A stretch of 64,000 nt of DNA from Bradyrhizobium cytisi (GTDB lineage: Bacteria > Pseudomonadota > Alphaproteobacteria > Rhizobiales > Xanthobacteraceae). The stretch is from contig NZ_VSSR01000078.1 in NCBI RefSeq assembly GCF_008123515.1, positions 1 to 64,000 of the forward strand, in the 5' to 3' direction. Shown here in pieces: positions 36,064 through 45,650 of this stretch. Every line of letters starts with the position of its first letter. Position 1 is the first letter of the stretch. Made by a program: the position numbers and the translations under genes. The notes beneath the pieces are model-generated. The model ran no database searches, was not told where the DNA came from, and saw only the letters and a list, made by a program, of their open reading frames with translations.

Positions 36064-37527
36064 TTAGATCAACCGCACACCCGATATCGCCGACTTCAAC
36101 CAGCGAAGCGCCTGCGGCGGTTGCGCGGCGAGCGGGGCGGCCGCGACCTTCTCGGTACGGCACTTCTCCAGCTCGGCGACGAAATCCGACGACCATTGCT
36201 GGATGGTGTGGCCGCGCAACGTCTTCATCATCGCGTCCCAGCGCATCTTGCGCTCGGTGAGCGGCATCGCGGCAGCGACCGCGATGGCACGGGCCATGCC
36301 GTCGATGTCGTGCGGGTTGACCAGCAGCGCCGTCTCCAGCTCGTTGGCAGCACCGGCGAACTTTGACAGCACCAGCACGCCGGGATCGGCCGGGTTTTGC
36401 GCGGCGACATATTCCTTGGCGACAAGGTTCATGCCGTCATGCAGCGGCGTCACCACGCCAACCTGCGCAGTGCGATAAAGGCCTGCCAGCACGGTCTGGC
36501 TAAAACCCTTGTTGAGATAGCGGATCGGCGTCCAGTCGACCTCGCCATGGCGGCCGTTGACGTCGGTGACGAGGCGCGCGACGTCGTTCTGCAGATTGCC
36601 ATACGCTTCGATCGCGCCCCGCGACGGGTTGGCGATCTGCAGCAGCGAAATGCTGCGCGCGAACTGCGGATGCTCGGTCCAGAGCCGGTCGAACGCGGTG
36701 ATGCGATTGACGAGGCCCTTGGAGTAATCGAGCCGGTCGACGCCGATCGCGAGCCGCTCGCCATTGAGGCTGCGGCGCAGCCGCGACACATCCGGATGAG
36801 ACACCGACTTCGCGGCGTATTGCGCGAATTTTTCCGCATCGATGCCGATCGGAAACACTTCACAGCGCGTGCGACCGTGCTGGGAAATGACGACGCCATC
36901 ATCGACCGTGAGGCCGAGCTCGCCGCCGACATAACCGAGAAAATTCTGACAATCCTCGTCGGTCTGGAAACCGAGCAGATCGTAAGCCAGCATCGCCGTG
37001 ATCAGCTCGCGATGATTCGGCACGCCCTGCATCACCGCAGCCACCGGCCAGGGAGTGTGCAGGAAGAAGCCGATGGGGTCATCGACGCCGAGATCGCGCA
37101 GCTCCGCGCCGAGCGCGAGGAAATGATAATCCTGCACCCAGAACGCAGTCTGTGCCTTGCGGAAGCGCATCAAGGCACGCGCCATGAACGCGTTGACCTC
37201 GCGATAGCTGACATAGTCCTCGCGCGAGACGCGGATCAAATCGCTGCGCGAATGCAGCGCCGGCCACAGCGCCGAGTTGGCGAAGCCTTCATAGTAGCCG
37301 CCATAATGCGCTGCCGGCAGATCCAGCGTCGCAATCGCGCCAGAGCCCAGCGCCTCGATCTCGGCGAAAGGCTCCTTCTGATGGCCGTCACGTACGCGAC
37401 CGGAGGAACCCACCCAGATGGCACCCGAATGCTCCACGACCGGAAGCAATGCCGCAGCGAGGCCGCCCGTCATGGGCTCGTTGGGTTTCCCGCGCGCAAC
37501 TCGATTCGAAATGACGACTAAATTCAC
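36064..37527 (-). CDS. otsA: Trehalose-6-phosphate synthase
   Basis: About 487 residues, a GT20 enzyme that joins UDP-glucose and glucose-6-phosphate. Recognisable blocks include LVVISNRVA, the glucose-6-phosphate-site region WVQDYHFLALGAELR, FFLHTPWP, the GVDRLDYSKGL loop for UDP-glucose binding, and PLHDGMNLVAKEYVAAQ. I prefer a GTG start at 37527, since GGAGGGG lies 9 bases before it while the ATG at 37548 overlaps that site. An EcfG-like promoter ends about 33 bases upstream. Trehalose protects against desiccation and osmotic stress. Confidence 0.95.
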   Translation of the reverse strand: MNLVVISNRVARGKPNEPMTGGLAAALLPVVEHSGAIWVGSSGRVRDGHQKEPFAEIEALGSGAIATLDLPAAHYGGYYEGFANSALWPALHSRSDLIRVSREDYVSYREVNAFMARALMRFRKAQTAFWVQDYHFLALGAELRDLGVDDPIGFFLHTPWPVAAVMQGVPNHRELITAMLAYDLLGFQTDEDCQNFLGYVGGELGLTVDDGVVISQHGRTRCEVFPIGIDAEKFAQYAAKSVSHPDVSRLRRSLNGERLAIGVDRLDYSKGLVNRITAFDRLWTEHPQFARSISLLQIANPSRGAIEAYGNLQNDVARLVTDVNGRHGEVDWTPIRYLNKGFSQTVLAGLYRTAQVGVVTPLHDGMNLVAKEYVAAQNPADPGVLVLSKFAGAANELETALLVNPHDIDGMARAIAVAAAMPLTERKMRWDAMMKTLRGHTIQQWSSDFVAELEKCRTEKVAAAPLAAQPPQALRWLKSAISGVRLI

Positions 37528-37560
37528 AGGTCGTCCCCTCCTGTTCATTCCACCCCGTTT

Positions 37561-37585
37561 AACTGCCGTTCATCAATATGGTTCC
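37561..37585 (-). promoter_or_regulatory. EcfG-like general stress promoter of otsA
   Basis: On the minus strand, GGAAC (37585-37581), 17 bases, then GTT (37563-37561), preceded by A rather than the usual C. The alphaproteobacterial EcfG consensus is GGAAC-N16/17-(C)GTT. It is placed about 33 bases before the otsA start. otsA belongs to the EcfG regulon in other rhizobia. Confidence 0.65.
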
Positions 37586-37760
37586 TGTCATCATTTCTGC
37601 GAAATGAAACCAAAGTCAGGCGCGCGCGTTGGAACCAGTTTCCTTGAGGGAACCCGGGGATTTCGTTCGGGAAAGAGAGCCTTGGCGTGAAATTCACGCA
37701 ACATAAGTTAGGCGCGCGAAGGAACTGCGCGTTACAATGTGGCTCTGCGATGACCGTGCC

Positions 37761-38582
37761 TTATTCCAACCTTGTGTCGTCGAGCAGGTGCGCGAGGAAC
37801 GCACGCACATCGTTCGGCGCATCGAAGTGACCGTTGACGCCGATGGCGCGGCGGCCGACCGAGAAGGAGAGCCCGTTCATGTCGGGCATGATCGCGAACA
37901 CGGTTTCATCGGTGACGTCGTCGCCGATGAAGATCGGGCGGCGTCCGTTGAAGGGCTCGTGCTTCATCAGCTCGCGCACGCCGGTTGCCTTGGTGAAACC
38001 GGGATGCTTGATCTCGCAAACGAACTTGCCGGGCAGCACCTCGATCGGCGCATTGGGCAGATCGGCCCGGATCAGCGAGACGGCTTCATAGATCGCCTTC
38101 TCGGCATGCGGCGCAAGCCGGTAATGCAGCGCCAGCGAATAGCCCTTGTCCTCGAGCAGAATGCCGGGACTGAGCTTTGCGATCGCGGCCAGCCGCCGCT
38201 TCAGCTCCTTGTCCATCGGGGGCGCGTGCACGTCGTCGGCTTCATTGTCCACCGACAGCCGCATCTCCGCACCGTGACCGGCGACGGCGCGAAACACATC
38301 GGGCGCAAAGATCAGGTCGATGTCGTTGAGCGAGCGGCCGCTCACCATGGCCAGCGCGCCCGAGGTGCGCTCCGTCAGCCGGTTCAGCGTCTCCGAGAGG
38401 CCCGGCGGCACCCACACCTCGCGCGGCGTCGGCATCAAATCGAGCAGCGTGCCGTCGATGTCGAGCAGGATCGCGGTCTCGTTGAGATGCGGGACGAGTG
38501 CATGCGGCACCGGGACGGCGTCGGGCGCTTCTTCGTCGGGCATGGCGTGCTTCTGATCCAATTCAGCAAGTTCCGATGTCAT
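37761..38582 (-). CDS. otsB: Trehalose-6-phosphate phosphatase
   Basis: A 273-residue HAD phosphatase that removes phosphate from trehalose-6-phosphate. The nucleophile motif is ILLDIDGTLLDL, motif II lies in LAMVSGRSLNDID, the trehalose-phosphate cap region follows, and the Mg-binding FIGDDVTDE motif is at about 218-226. ATG at 38582 has GGAG upstream. It starts 4 bases after the MFS gene stop, so it is transcribed with it and separately from otsA. Confidence 0.95.
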   Translation of the reverse strand: MTSELAELDQKHAMPDEEAPDAVPVPHALVPHLNETAILLDIDGTLLDLMPTPREVWVPPGLSETLNRLTERTSGALAMVSGRSLNDIDLIFAPDVFRAVAGHGAEMRLSVDNEADDVHAPPMDKELKRRLAAIAKLSPGILLEDKGYSLALHYRLAPHAEKAIYEAVSLIRADLPNAPIEVLPGKFVCEIKHPGFTKATGVRELMKHEPFNGRRPIFIGDDVTDETVFAIMPDMNGLSFSVGRRAIGVNGHFDAPNDVRAFLAHLLDDTRLE

Positions 38583-38586
38583 AAGT

Positions 38587-40074
38587 CTACTCCATAAAGG
38601 CAAGCGGCCGCGCGATTTGTTCGAGCGATTTGCGCTCCGCGGAGACGGCGTAGCGCCATGCCACGATCGCAGCCGCGATCATCAGGGCAGCCCCCAGCAA
38701 ATAGCCGGCGAACACGCTGTTGCGTGATCCCGTGTCGATCAGGGCGCCGAACAGCGCCGGGCCTACGACGCCGCCGATGCCCGTGCCCACCGCATAGAAC
38801 ACTGCAATCGCCAGCGCGCGAACTTCGAGCGGAAAAGTCTCGCTCACAGTGAGATAGGCGGCGCTCGCCGCAGGCGAGGCAAAGAAGAAGATCACCATCC
38901 AGGCAATGGTCTGCCCCTGCGCGCTCAGCGCACCGATCGAGAACAGATAACCTGACACCGCCAGCAGCAGGCCCGAGACGCCATAGGTGAACATGATCAT
39001 GGTGCGGCGGCCTAGCGTATCGAACAGGCGGCCGAGCATCAGCGGACCAAGGAAGTTTCCGGCCGCGAACGGCAGCAGGTACCAGCCGACATGATCGGCG
39101 CTGATGCCGTAGAAATCGGTCAGCACCAGCGCAAAGGTGAAGAAGATCGCGTTGTAGAAGAAAGCCTGCGCGACCATCAGCACGAGGCCGACCAACGCGC
39201 GCTGGCGATAGACAGAGAACAGCGTGTGCACGACTTCCCTGATCGGGGTGTGATCGCGCATCTTCAGGCGCACCTTGGCGAAGCGTCGACCGCTTGGATC
39301 CTGATCATGCCCGGTCACCGAACGCTCGATGCCGTCGACGATCTTGTGGGCCTGATCCGGGCGGCCATGGATCATCAGCCAGCGCGGGCTTTCCGGGATC
39401 CACATCCGCATCAACAGCACGACGAGACCGATGGTCGCGCCGATGAGATAGGCAAGACGCCAGCCGAGATCGGGCCCGACCAGCGCGGGGTCGAGCAGCA
39501 CGATGGCTGCAACCGCGCCCATCGCCGCGCCGATCCAGAAGCTGCCGTTGATGACCAAATCAGTCCAGCCGCGGTAGCGCGCCGGCACCAGCTCCTGGAT
39601 GGTCGAGTTGATCGCCGTATATTCGCCGCCGATGCCGGCGCCGGTCAGGAAGCGGAATAGCGCATAGCTCGCGATATCCCACGACAGCGCGGTCGCGGCC
39701 GTCGCGGAGAGGTAGAGCGCAAGCGTGATGAAGAACAGTTTTTTACGGCCGATGCGGTCGGTCAGCCAGCCGAAGCCGATCGCACCGAGCACAGCGCCTG
39801 CAAGATAAGCCGAGTTGGCAAAACCAAGATCGAGGTTGGAGAAGTGCAGCGTCGGGCTCTGCTTCAGCGCACCTGAGAGCGCGCCGGCCAACGTCACCTC
39901 GAGCCCGTCTAGAATCCAGGTGATCCCGAGCGCCAGCACCACACGGGTGTGAAAGCCGCTCCAGGGCAGCGCATCGAGCCGCGCGGGAATGCTGGTCTCG
40001 ACAATGCGATCGGTAACGGCCGCCGTCGAGACTGCAGGTCCATCATTCGGCGCTGGGCTCTGCTGCAATTCCAT
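38587..40074 (-). CDS. MFS transporter linked to trehalose genes
   Basis: A 495-residue MFS permease with 12 helices. The motif GFGWLTDRIGRKKLFFITLALYL (motif A), RFLTGAGIGGEYTAINSTIQELVPARYRG and a central loop (about 220-290) match the sugar/metabolite-H+ symporter branch. The substrate cannot be deduced; neighbours suggest a stress-related solute. It is first in an MFS-otsB operon driven by an EcfG-like promoter. Confidence 0.85.
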   Translation of the reverse strand: MELQQSPAPNDGPAVSTAAVTDRIVETSIPARLDALPWSGFHTRVVLALGITWILDGLEVTLAGALSGALKQSPTLHFSNLDLGFANSAYLAGAVLGAIGFGWLTDRIGRKKLFFITLALYLSATAATALSWDIASYALFRFLTGAGIGGEYTAINSTIQELVPARYRGWTDLVINGSFWIGAAMGAVAAIVLLDPALVGPDLGWRLAYLIGATIGLVVLLMRMWIPESPRWLMIHGRPDQAHKIVDGIERSVTGHDQDPSGRRFAKVRLKMRDHTPIREVVHTLFSVYRQRALVGLVLMVAQAFFYNAIFFTFALVLTDFYGISADHVGWYLLPFAAGNFLGPLMLGRLFDTLGRRTMIMFTYGVSGLLLAVSGYLFSIGALSAQGQTIAWMVIFFFASPAASAAYLTVSETFPLEVRALAIAVFYAVGTGIGGVVGPALFGALIDTGSRNSVFAGYLLGAALMIAAAIVAWRYAVSAERKSLEQIARPLAFME

Positions 40075-40123
40075 CGGGTTGCTGGGTCACGGGAGGTGCG
40101 GCATTCCGCCTGCCACCTGCGAC

Positions 40124-40148
40124 AACGTCTGCGGCAAGAGCAGGTTCC
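40124..40148 (-). promoter_or_regulatory. EcfG-like promoter of the MFS-otsB operon
   Basis: On the minus strand, GGAAC (40148-40144), exactly 16 bases, then CGTT (40127-40124): a perfect consensus. It lies 50 bases before the MFS start. Confidence 0.75.
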
Positions 40149-40152
40149 CTTA

Positions 40153-40177
40153 GGAACGTCGCCCGATGCCGGCCGTT
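40153..40177 (+). promoter_or_regulatory. EcfG-like promoter of the DUF3175 gene
   Basis: GGAAC (40153-40157), exactly 16 bases, then CGTT (40174-40177): a perfect consensus, 27 bases before the start codon. Its -35 box lies 4 bases from that of the opposite promoter, making the palindrome GTTCC-CTTA-GGAAC. Confidence 0.75.
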
Positions 40178-40204
40178 TCTGCTGGAGCCGCAAGGAGTTG
40201 ACGC

Positions 40205-40576
40205 ATGGCTCATGTCAGAAAGACGACACATTCGCGCAAAACTGCAGCACACAGGAAGACCAGCGCGAGGCGCAACACCGCACGCAAGGGCACAAAGCGT
40301 GCCGCGCCAAAACGCTGGTCGCAGCGCGTCACAAGGGAGAGCGACGCACTCGACCTCAAGCGCGGCGTGTTCACGCTCACGAGCCCGAAGCGGATCGCGG
40401 CCTCACTGAAGCGCTCTGCCGAACACAGCGCCCGTCGCAAGACCGGTGCCTATCGCTCTGCGCTGTCGATGCTGACGTTCTATATCAACCGCGCCGGCAA
40501 GACGTTGCCAAAGACGCAGCGCGAGCGGTTGGAGAAAGCGAAGGTGGAGCTGAAGCGGGCGTTTGGGAAGGAGTGA
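40205..40576 (+). CDS. DUF3175 domain protein with basic N-terminal tail
   Basis: A 123-residue, highly basic protein. Residues about 1-35 are rich in Lys, Arg, Thr and Ala, like a histone H1 tail. The rest is the DUF3175 core: RWSQRVTRESDALDLKRGVFTL, IAASLKRSAEHSARRKTGAYRSALSMLTFYINRAGKTL. The function is unknown; nucleic-acid binding is a guess from charge. AGGAG lies 7 bases before the ATG. The consensus EcfG promoter indicates expression in general stress. Confidence 0.85.
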   Translation: MAHVRKTTHSRKTAAHRKTSARRNTARKGTKRAAPKRWSQRVTRESDALDLKRGVFTLTSPKRIAASLKRSAEHSARRKTGAYRSALSMLTFYINRAGKTLPKTQRERLEKAKVELKRAFGKE

Positions 40577-40579
40577 TCC

Positions 40580-42613
40580 TTACGCCGCCCGGATATTCGC
40601 CATGAACCGGTCGAGCTCGGCGCGCAGCCGGGTGCTTTCGCTCGACAGCGTCTTGGCCGAGTTCAGCACCTCTTCCGAGGCCGAGCCGGTTTCGGCGGCG
40701 CCGCGATTGACCTGGCCGATATCGGTCGCGGCGGTCTGGGTGCCCTGGGCGACGGTCTGGACACTGCGGGCGATCTCCTGGGTCGCGGCGCCCTGCTCTT
40801 CCACGGCGCTGGCAATCGAGGTCGAGATCGACGAGATCTTGCCGATGGTCGCGCCGATCTCCTTGATCGCGGCAACCGATTCGGCGGTGGCGCCCTGCAT
40901 GCCCGTGATGTGCGAGGAAATCTCGTCGGTAGCCTTGGCGGTTTGACTCGCCAAGGACTTTACTTCGCTTGCGACCACCGCGAAGCCGCGGCCGGCTTCA
41001 CCGGCGCGGGCCGCCTCGATGGTGGCGTTGAGCGCGAGAAGATTGGTCTGTTCGGCAATCGCCGTGATGAGCTTGACGACCTCGCCGATCTGCTGGGCCG
41101 CATGCGAGAGTTTTCCGATGCGGCCGTCGGTCTCCTTGGCCTGCACCACGGCGGCCTCGGCAATCCGGCTGGAGTCGCGGACCTGGCGGCCGATCTCCTC
41201 GACCGAGGCCGAGAGTTCTTCCGTCGCGGTCGCGACCGACTGCATGTTGCTCGAGGCCTGCTCGGAGACACCGGCGACCTGGCTCGACAGCGTCTGCGTG
41301 GTCTCGGCCGTGCGGGTCAGCGTGGAAGCCGAAGATTCGAGCTGCACGGCGGAGGCCGAGACGTTCGACACGATGGCGCCGACGGCGCTCTCGAAATCAT
41401 CGGCAAAGCGGATCAGCTCGCCGCGGCGGCTTGCTGCCTGCTCCCTGTTCTGGGCTTCGCTGGCGGCGGCATCGCGCTCGGCCTTGGCGACCGCCTGAAC
41501 CTTGAACTCTTCGACGGCGCCGGCCATCTCGCCGATCTCGTCCTTGCGGCCGAGGCCCGGCAGCACGACGTCGAAATTGCCAGAAGCAAGCTCGCGCATC
41601 GCCTTGCACATCGCAATCATCGGCCGCGAGATGCCATTGCCGAGCATCAGGGCCAGCACAGCACCGATGGCAAGACCACCCAGCGCCAGCATCAGCATCA
41701 GCCGCTCGGTTTCCCCGATCGTCAGATTGGCGCTCGCCTCGATGCGCTGCTGATCGGCCGACAGGTCCGACCGCAACTCGCCCGAGAGCTTGAGGATGGA
41801 CGCGGCCGTCTTGGTCATCTCGCCGTTCGACTTGACGATGATTTTCACGTTGTCGGAAAGCTTTGCAAACGACGCGCGGTACTGCTTCAGCAGGCCACCG
41901 ATCTCGGTGACTCGGTCGGTGATCTTCTGGTCGTTGGCGTAGATCGAGACCAGCAGCGTCTCCAGAAACTTGATCCGGGCGACCACGCCGTCGGCGGCCT
42001 TCGGCTCTGGCTTGGCGACAAAGGCGCTGACCGAGGTGGAGACCGCTAGATATTGCGAGGTGATGTCCTTGGCCGTGGTCTGGACCGATGCGAGCCCGGC
42101 AAGCGCCGCAGTGTCGGCGAGGTCGTCGAACTTGAAGCGGATCTTGTTGCCGACGCTGTTCAACTCGTCGGTCGCAATCTTGTTGTTCTCACGCGTCAGC
42201 GTGATGATCTCGCCGAATATCTTTGCGAAGCGCTGGAACTCGGCCTCGAGCTTGCCGACTTGCTCGCGACGTGCTGCACCCGTTGTGGCCGACATCGACC
42301 TGGCGATCGCCGCCTTCAGACTCTCTTCGGCCGCCTTGGCCGCCGTTTCGTCGTCCGGGGCACCGGTCAGCGTGTAGGCCCGGGTCAGTCCCTGATAGCT
42401 GATTAATTCGCGATCGATGGTCCGCGCCAGGTCCGCTTCCGCCACGCTGGTCCGGTAGGACGCGACGGCACCCGCGATCCGCTCGAAGCCGAAATAGGCA
42501 AATGCCATGCTGACGGCGAGGATGGCCAGCACCGCCACGAAGCCGAGAATGATTTTTGCACGAAAACGCAAGGTGAAGAGCTTCGATGAGCTCGGCTTCG
42601 ACTTCACGGACAT
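40580..42613 (-). CDS. Methyl-accepting chemotaxis protein 1
   Basis: A 677-residue chemoreceptor. TM1 (FRAKIILGFVAVLAILAVSMAFAYFGF, about 15-41), a helical periplasmic sensor of about 270 residues, TM2 (LMLMLALGGLAIGAVLALMLG), HAMP, then a cytoplasmic signalling domain whose tip reads IAEQTNLLALNATIEAARAGEAGRGFAVVASEVKSLA. The ligand is unknown. ATG at 42613 follows a GGGTGGGGGA stretch. Its HAMP and signalling half is almost identical in DNA to the next receptor gene. Confidence 0.92.
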   Translation of the reverse strand: MSVKSKPSSSKLFTLRFRAKIILGFVAVLAILAVSMAFAYFGFERIAGAVASYRTSVAEADLARTIDRELISYQGLTRAYTLTGAPDDETAAKAAEESLKAAIARSMSATTGAARREQVGKLEAEFQRFAKIFGEIITLTRENNKIATDELNSVGNKIRFKFDDLADTAALAGLASVQTTAKDITSQYLAVSTSVSAFVAKPEPKAADGVVARIKFLETLLVSIYANDQKITDRVTEIGGLLKQYRASFAKLSDNVKIIVKSNGEMTKTAASILKLSGELRSDLSADQQRIEASANLTIGETERLMLMLALGGLAIGAVLALMLGNGISRPMIAMCKAMRELASGNFDVVLPGLGRKDEIGEMAGAVEEFKVQAVAKAERDAAASEAQNREQAASRRGELIRFADDFESAVGAIVSNVSASAVQLESSASTLTRTAETTQTLSSQVAGVSEQASSNMQSVATATEELSASVEEIGRQVRDSSRIAEAAVVQAKETDGRIGKLSHAAQQIGEVVKLITAIAEQTNLLALNATIEAARAGEAGRGFAVVASEVKSLASQTAKATDEISSHITGMQGATAESVAAIKEIGATIGKISSISTSIASAVEEQGAATQEIARSVQTVAQGTQTAATDIGQVNRGAAETGSASEEVLNSAKTLSSESTRLRAELDRFMANIRAA
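40581..41635 (-). repeat. Near-identical 1055-bp repeat, copy 1 (receptor signalling half)
   Basis: This segment aligns without gaps to 42802-43856 at a constant offset of 2221 bp. By eye there are only about fifteen single-base differences, several of them silent. Identity ends sharply inside the HAMP-proximal sequence, where the sensor halves diverge. Confidence 0.85.
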
Positions 42614-42800
42614 TCCCCCACCCCATTCCATTCGCGGAAAACCAGGCGCAGCCCGGGAGCAGCCCGCTCCCCGACTCAAATGCACGGTAAATGGCAAAGG
42701 ATAAGCCGCGGTAAACTTGGCGCGTCGCAACCCGCGGTTAGGTGACGCGGGGACGGACCGTCGCCACGGGAAAGACCGAGGCGAAATCGGAGCAAGTGCC

Positions 42801-44840
42801 CTACGCCGCCCGGATATTGGCCATGAACCGGTCGAGCTCGGCGCGCAGCCTGGTGCTTTCGCTCGACAGCGTCTTGGCCGAGTTCAGCACCTCTTCCGAG
42901 GCCGAGCCGGTTTCGGCGGCGCCGCGATTGACCTGGCCGATATCGATCGCGGCGGTCTGGGTGCCCTGGGCGACGGTCTGGACGCTGCGGGCGATCTCCT
43001 GGGTCGCGGCGCCCTGCTCTTCCACGGCGCTGGCAATCGAGGTCGAGATCGACGAGATCTTGCCGATGGTCGCGCCGATCTCCTTGATCGCGGCAACCGA
43101 TTCGGCGGTCGCGCCCTGCATGCCCGTGATGTGCGAGGAAATCTCGTCGGTAGCCTTGGCGGTTTGACTCGCCAAGGACTTCACTTCGCTTGCGACCACC
43201 GCGAAGCCGCGACCGGCTTCACCGGCGCGGGCCGCCTCGATGGTGGCGTTGAGCGCGAGAAGATTGGTCTGTTCGGCAATCGCCGTGATGAGCTTGACGA
43301 CCTCGCCGATCTGCTGGGCCGCATGCGAGAGTTTTCCGATGCGGCTATCGGTCTCCTTGGCCTGCACCACGGCGGCCTCGGCAATCCGGCTGGAGTCGCG
43401 GACCTGGCGGCCGATCTCCTCGACCGAGGCCGAGAGTTCTTCCGTCGCGGTCGCGACCGACTGCATGTTGCTCGAGGCCTGCTCGGAGACACCGGCGACC
43501 TGGCTCGACAGCGTCTGCGTGGTCTCAGCCGTGCGGGTCAGCGTGGAGGCCGAGGATTCGAGCTGCACGGCGGAGGCCGAGACGTTCGACACGATGGCGC
43601 CGACGGCGCTCTCGAAATCATCGGCAAAGCGGATCAGCTCGCCGCGGCGGCTTGCTGCCTGCTCCCTGTTCTGGGCTTCGCTGGCGGCGGCATCGCGCTC
43701 GGCCTTGGCGACCGCCTGAACCTTGAACTCTTCGACCGCGCCGGCCATCTCGCCGATCTCGTCCTTGCGGCCGAGGCCCGGCAGCACGACGTCGAAATTG
43801 CCAGAAGCAAGCTCGCGCATCGCCTTGCACATCGCGATCATCGGCCGCGAGATGCCGGTGCCGAGCAGGAAGGCGAGGACCGCGCCGAGCAGCGTGCCGC
43901 CGACGGCCAGCATCAGCACCAGTTGCTCGGTCTTCCCGATGGTCGCTTCCGATTCCGAATCCAGCCGCTGCTGTTCGGCGACCAGATCCGCCTTCATGGC
44001 AGAGGCGCCCCGAAGGATCGCGCCCGCCGAGCCGCTCATCTCGGTGACGAGCTCGTCGACCATCCTGGCGTTGGCGATCAGCTTCTCAAGCGCTTCGCGA
44101 TAGGCGACAAGAATGGTCTTGGCGTCCTTCAGGCCGGCGACGATCTTGTCGTCCATGGAATAGACCGCGCCGAGCGAGTTCTCGACGAATTTCAAGCGGG
44201 CCAGCGCACTGGTCGCGATCGCCTGGTCGGACGTCAGCACGAAATTGGTCGCCGCCGCGCTTGCGGTCTGAAACTGGGCGTTGACCTGCTTGGTGCCGAA
44301 CTCGATCGCCTGCGCCTCGGAATCGGAGGCATTGTTGCCGATATCGTCGAGCTTGTACTTCAGCAGATTGGCTTGGCGCGAGAGCTGGTTCTGCACCAGC
44401 AGCGTGCTGTCGCGCTTGGCCTGGAGGACCTTGGCGAAGGTGGCGGAGAAATTCGAGAACTCCTTGGCGAGCTTGTCGAGACTGTCCTGCCGCGCCGGCG
44501 TCTTGGCGCTCTTGACGGCCTGGTCGATGGCACTCCTCAGGCTGGCCTCGGCGTCGAGCGCCGCCTTGGCATCATCCTCCTTGCCGGTGACGACGAAATA
44601 TTTGACGGCCGAACGGTAGCCGAGCAGCTCGCGGTCGATATTGCGGGCGAGATCGGCCTCCGAGACGCTGCTGCGATAGGACCCGACGCCGGACGAGACC
44701 CGTTCGAAGCCGAAATAGGCAAAGGCCATGCTGCCGGCGGAGATCACCAGCACCGCGGCAAAGCCGAGGATGATCTTGGCGCGGAACCGGAGGGTCGGAA
44801 ATATGCTGCGCTTGGATGGCGACGCGGTACGCCCGGACAT
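42801..44840 (-). CDS. Methyl-accepting chemotaxis protein 2
   Basis: A 679-residue chemoreceptor with the same layout as its neighbour: TM1 (ILGFAAVLVISAGSMAFAYFGF), a helical periplasmic domain with clearly different sequence (SAVKYFVVTGKEDDAKAALDAE), TM2 (LVLMLAVGGTLLGAVLAFLLG), HAMP and signalling domain. It probably senses a different ligand. An ATG at 44840 is chosen over a TTG two codons earlier. It lies on the same strand as receptor 1, 187 bp upstream of it. Confidence 0.92.
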   Translation of the reverse strand: MSGRTASPSKRSIFPTLRFRAKIILGFAAVLVISAGSMAFAYFGFERVSSGVGSYRSSVSEADLARNIDRELLGYRSAVKYFVVTGKEDDAKAALDAEASLRSAIDQAVKSAKTPARQDSLDKLAKEFSNFSATFAKVLQAKRDSTLLVQNQLSRQANLLKYKLDDIGNNASDSEAQAIEFGTKQVNAQFQTASAAATNFVLTSDQAIATSALARLKFVENSLGAVYSMDDKIVAGLKDAKTILVAYREALEKLIANARMVDELVTEMSGSAGAILRGASAMKADLVAEQQRLDSESEATIGKTEQLVLMLAVGGTLLGAVLAFLLGTGISRPMIAMCKAMRELASGNFDVVLPGLGRKDEIGEMAGAVEEFKVQAVAKAERDAAASEAQNREQAASRRGELIRFADDFESAVGAIVSNVSASAVQLESSASTLTRTAETTQTLSSQVAGVSEQASSNMQSVATATEELSASVEEIGRQVRDSSRIAEAAVVQAKETDSRIGKLSHAAQQIGEVVKLITAIAEQTNLLALNATIEAARAGEAGRGFAVVASEVKSLASQTAKATDEISSHITGMQGATAESVAAIKEIGATIGKISSISTSIASAVEEQGAATQEIARSVQTVAQGTQTAAIDIGQVNRGAAETGSASEEVLNSAKTLSSESTRLRAELDRFMANIRAA
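42802..43856 (-). repeat. Near-identical 1055-bp repeat, copy 2 (receptor signalling half)
   Basis: Partner of 40581-41635. The uneven identity along the two genes points to gene conversion, or to recent duplication followed by replacement of the sensor half. Confidence 0.85.
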
Positions 44841-45080
44841 TCCCAACCCCCATTTTCTATTCAGCCATCGTCCGGAGGCGCCCCGCCCCCAAGACCCGGA
44901 TGCGCAAAACTAGGGCAGAATCGATAAAGGCCGGTAAATTCGTCACGTTGGCGCAATCAAAGGCCCTATCGGCCAAAGGCCGACCGGACGGACCGGGGCG
45001 ATCAAAATCCTAGTTGCCAAGCCTGGGGGCCGCGGTCTCTAATTAGAAACAATCAAAATCAATCCCGGGAGGTATGTTCC

Positions 45081-45566
<486 letters not shown>

Positions 45567-45650
45567 AGCGGCCCGCCTCGAAAAAAGAACCACCGCTGCG
45601 GCTTTCGAGGGAAAGCGCAGTCAAGATAATTCCGGTCGGGAGGACCAGAC

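Noticed and set aside
42717..44927. A 736-residue open frame on the plus strand opposite chemoreceptor 2
   Set aside because: Repeats of RG-, LGD- and GDLA-type residues reflect the complement of Ala- and Glu-rich coiled coils; no domain and no ribosome site.
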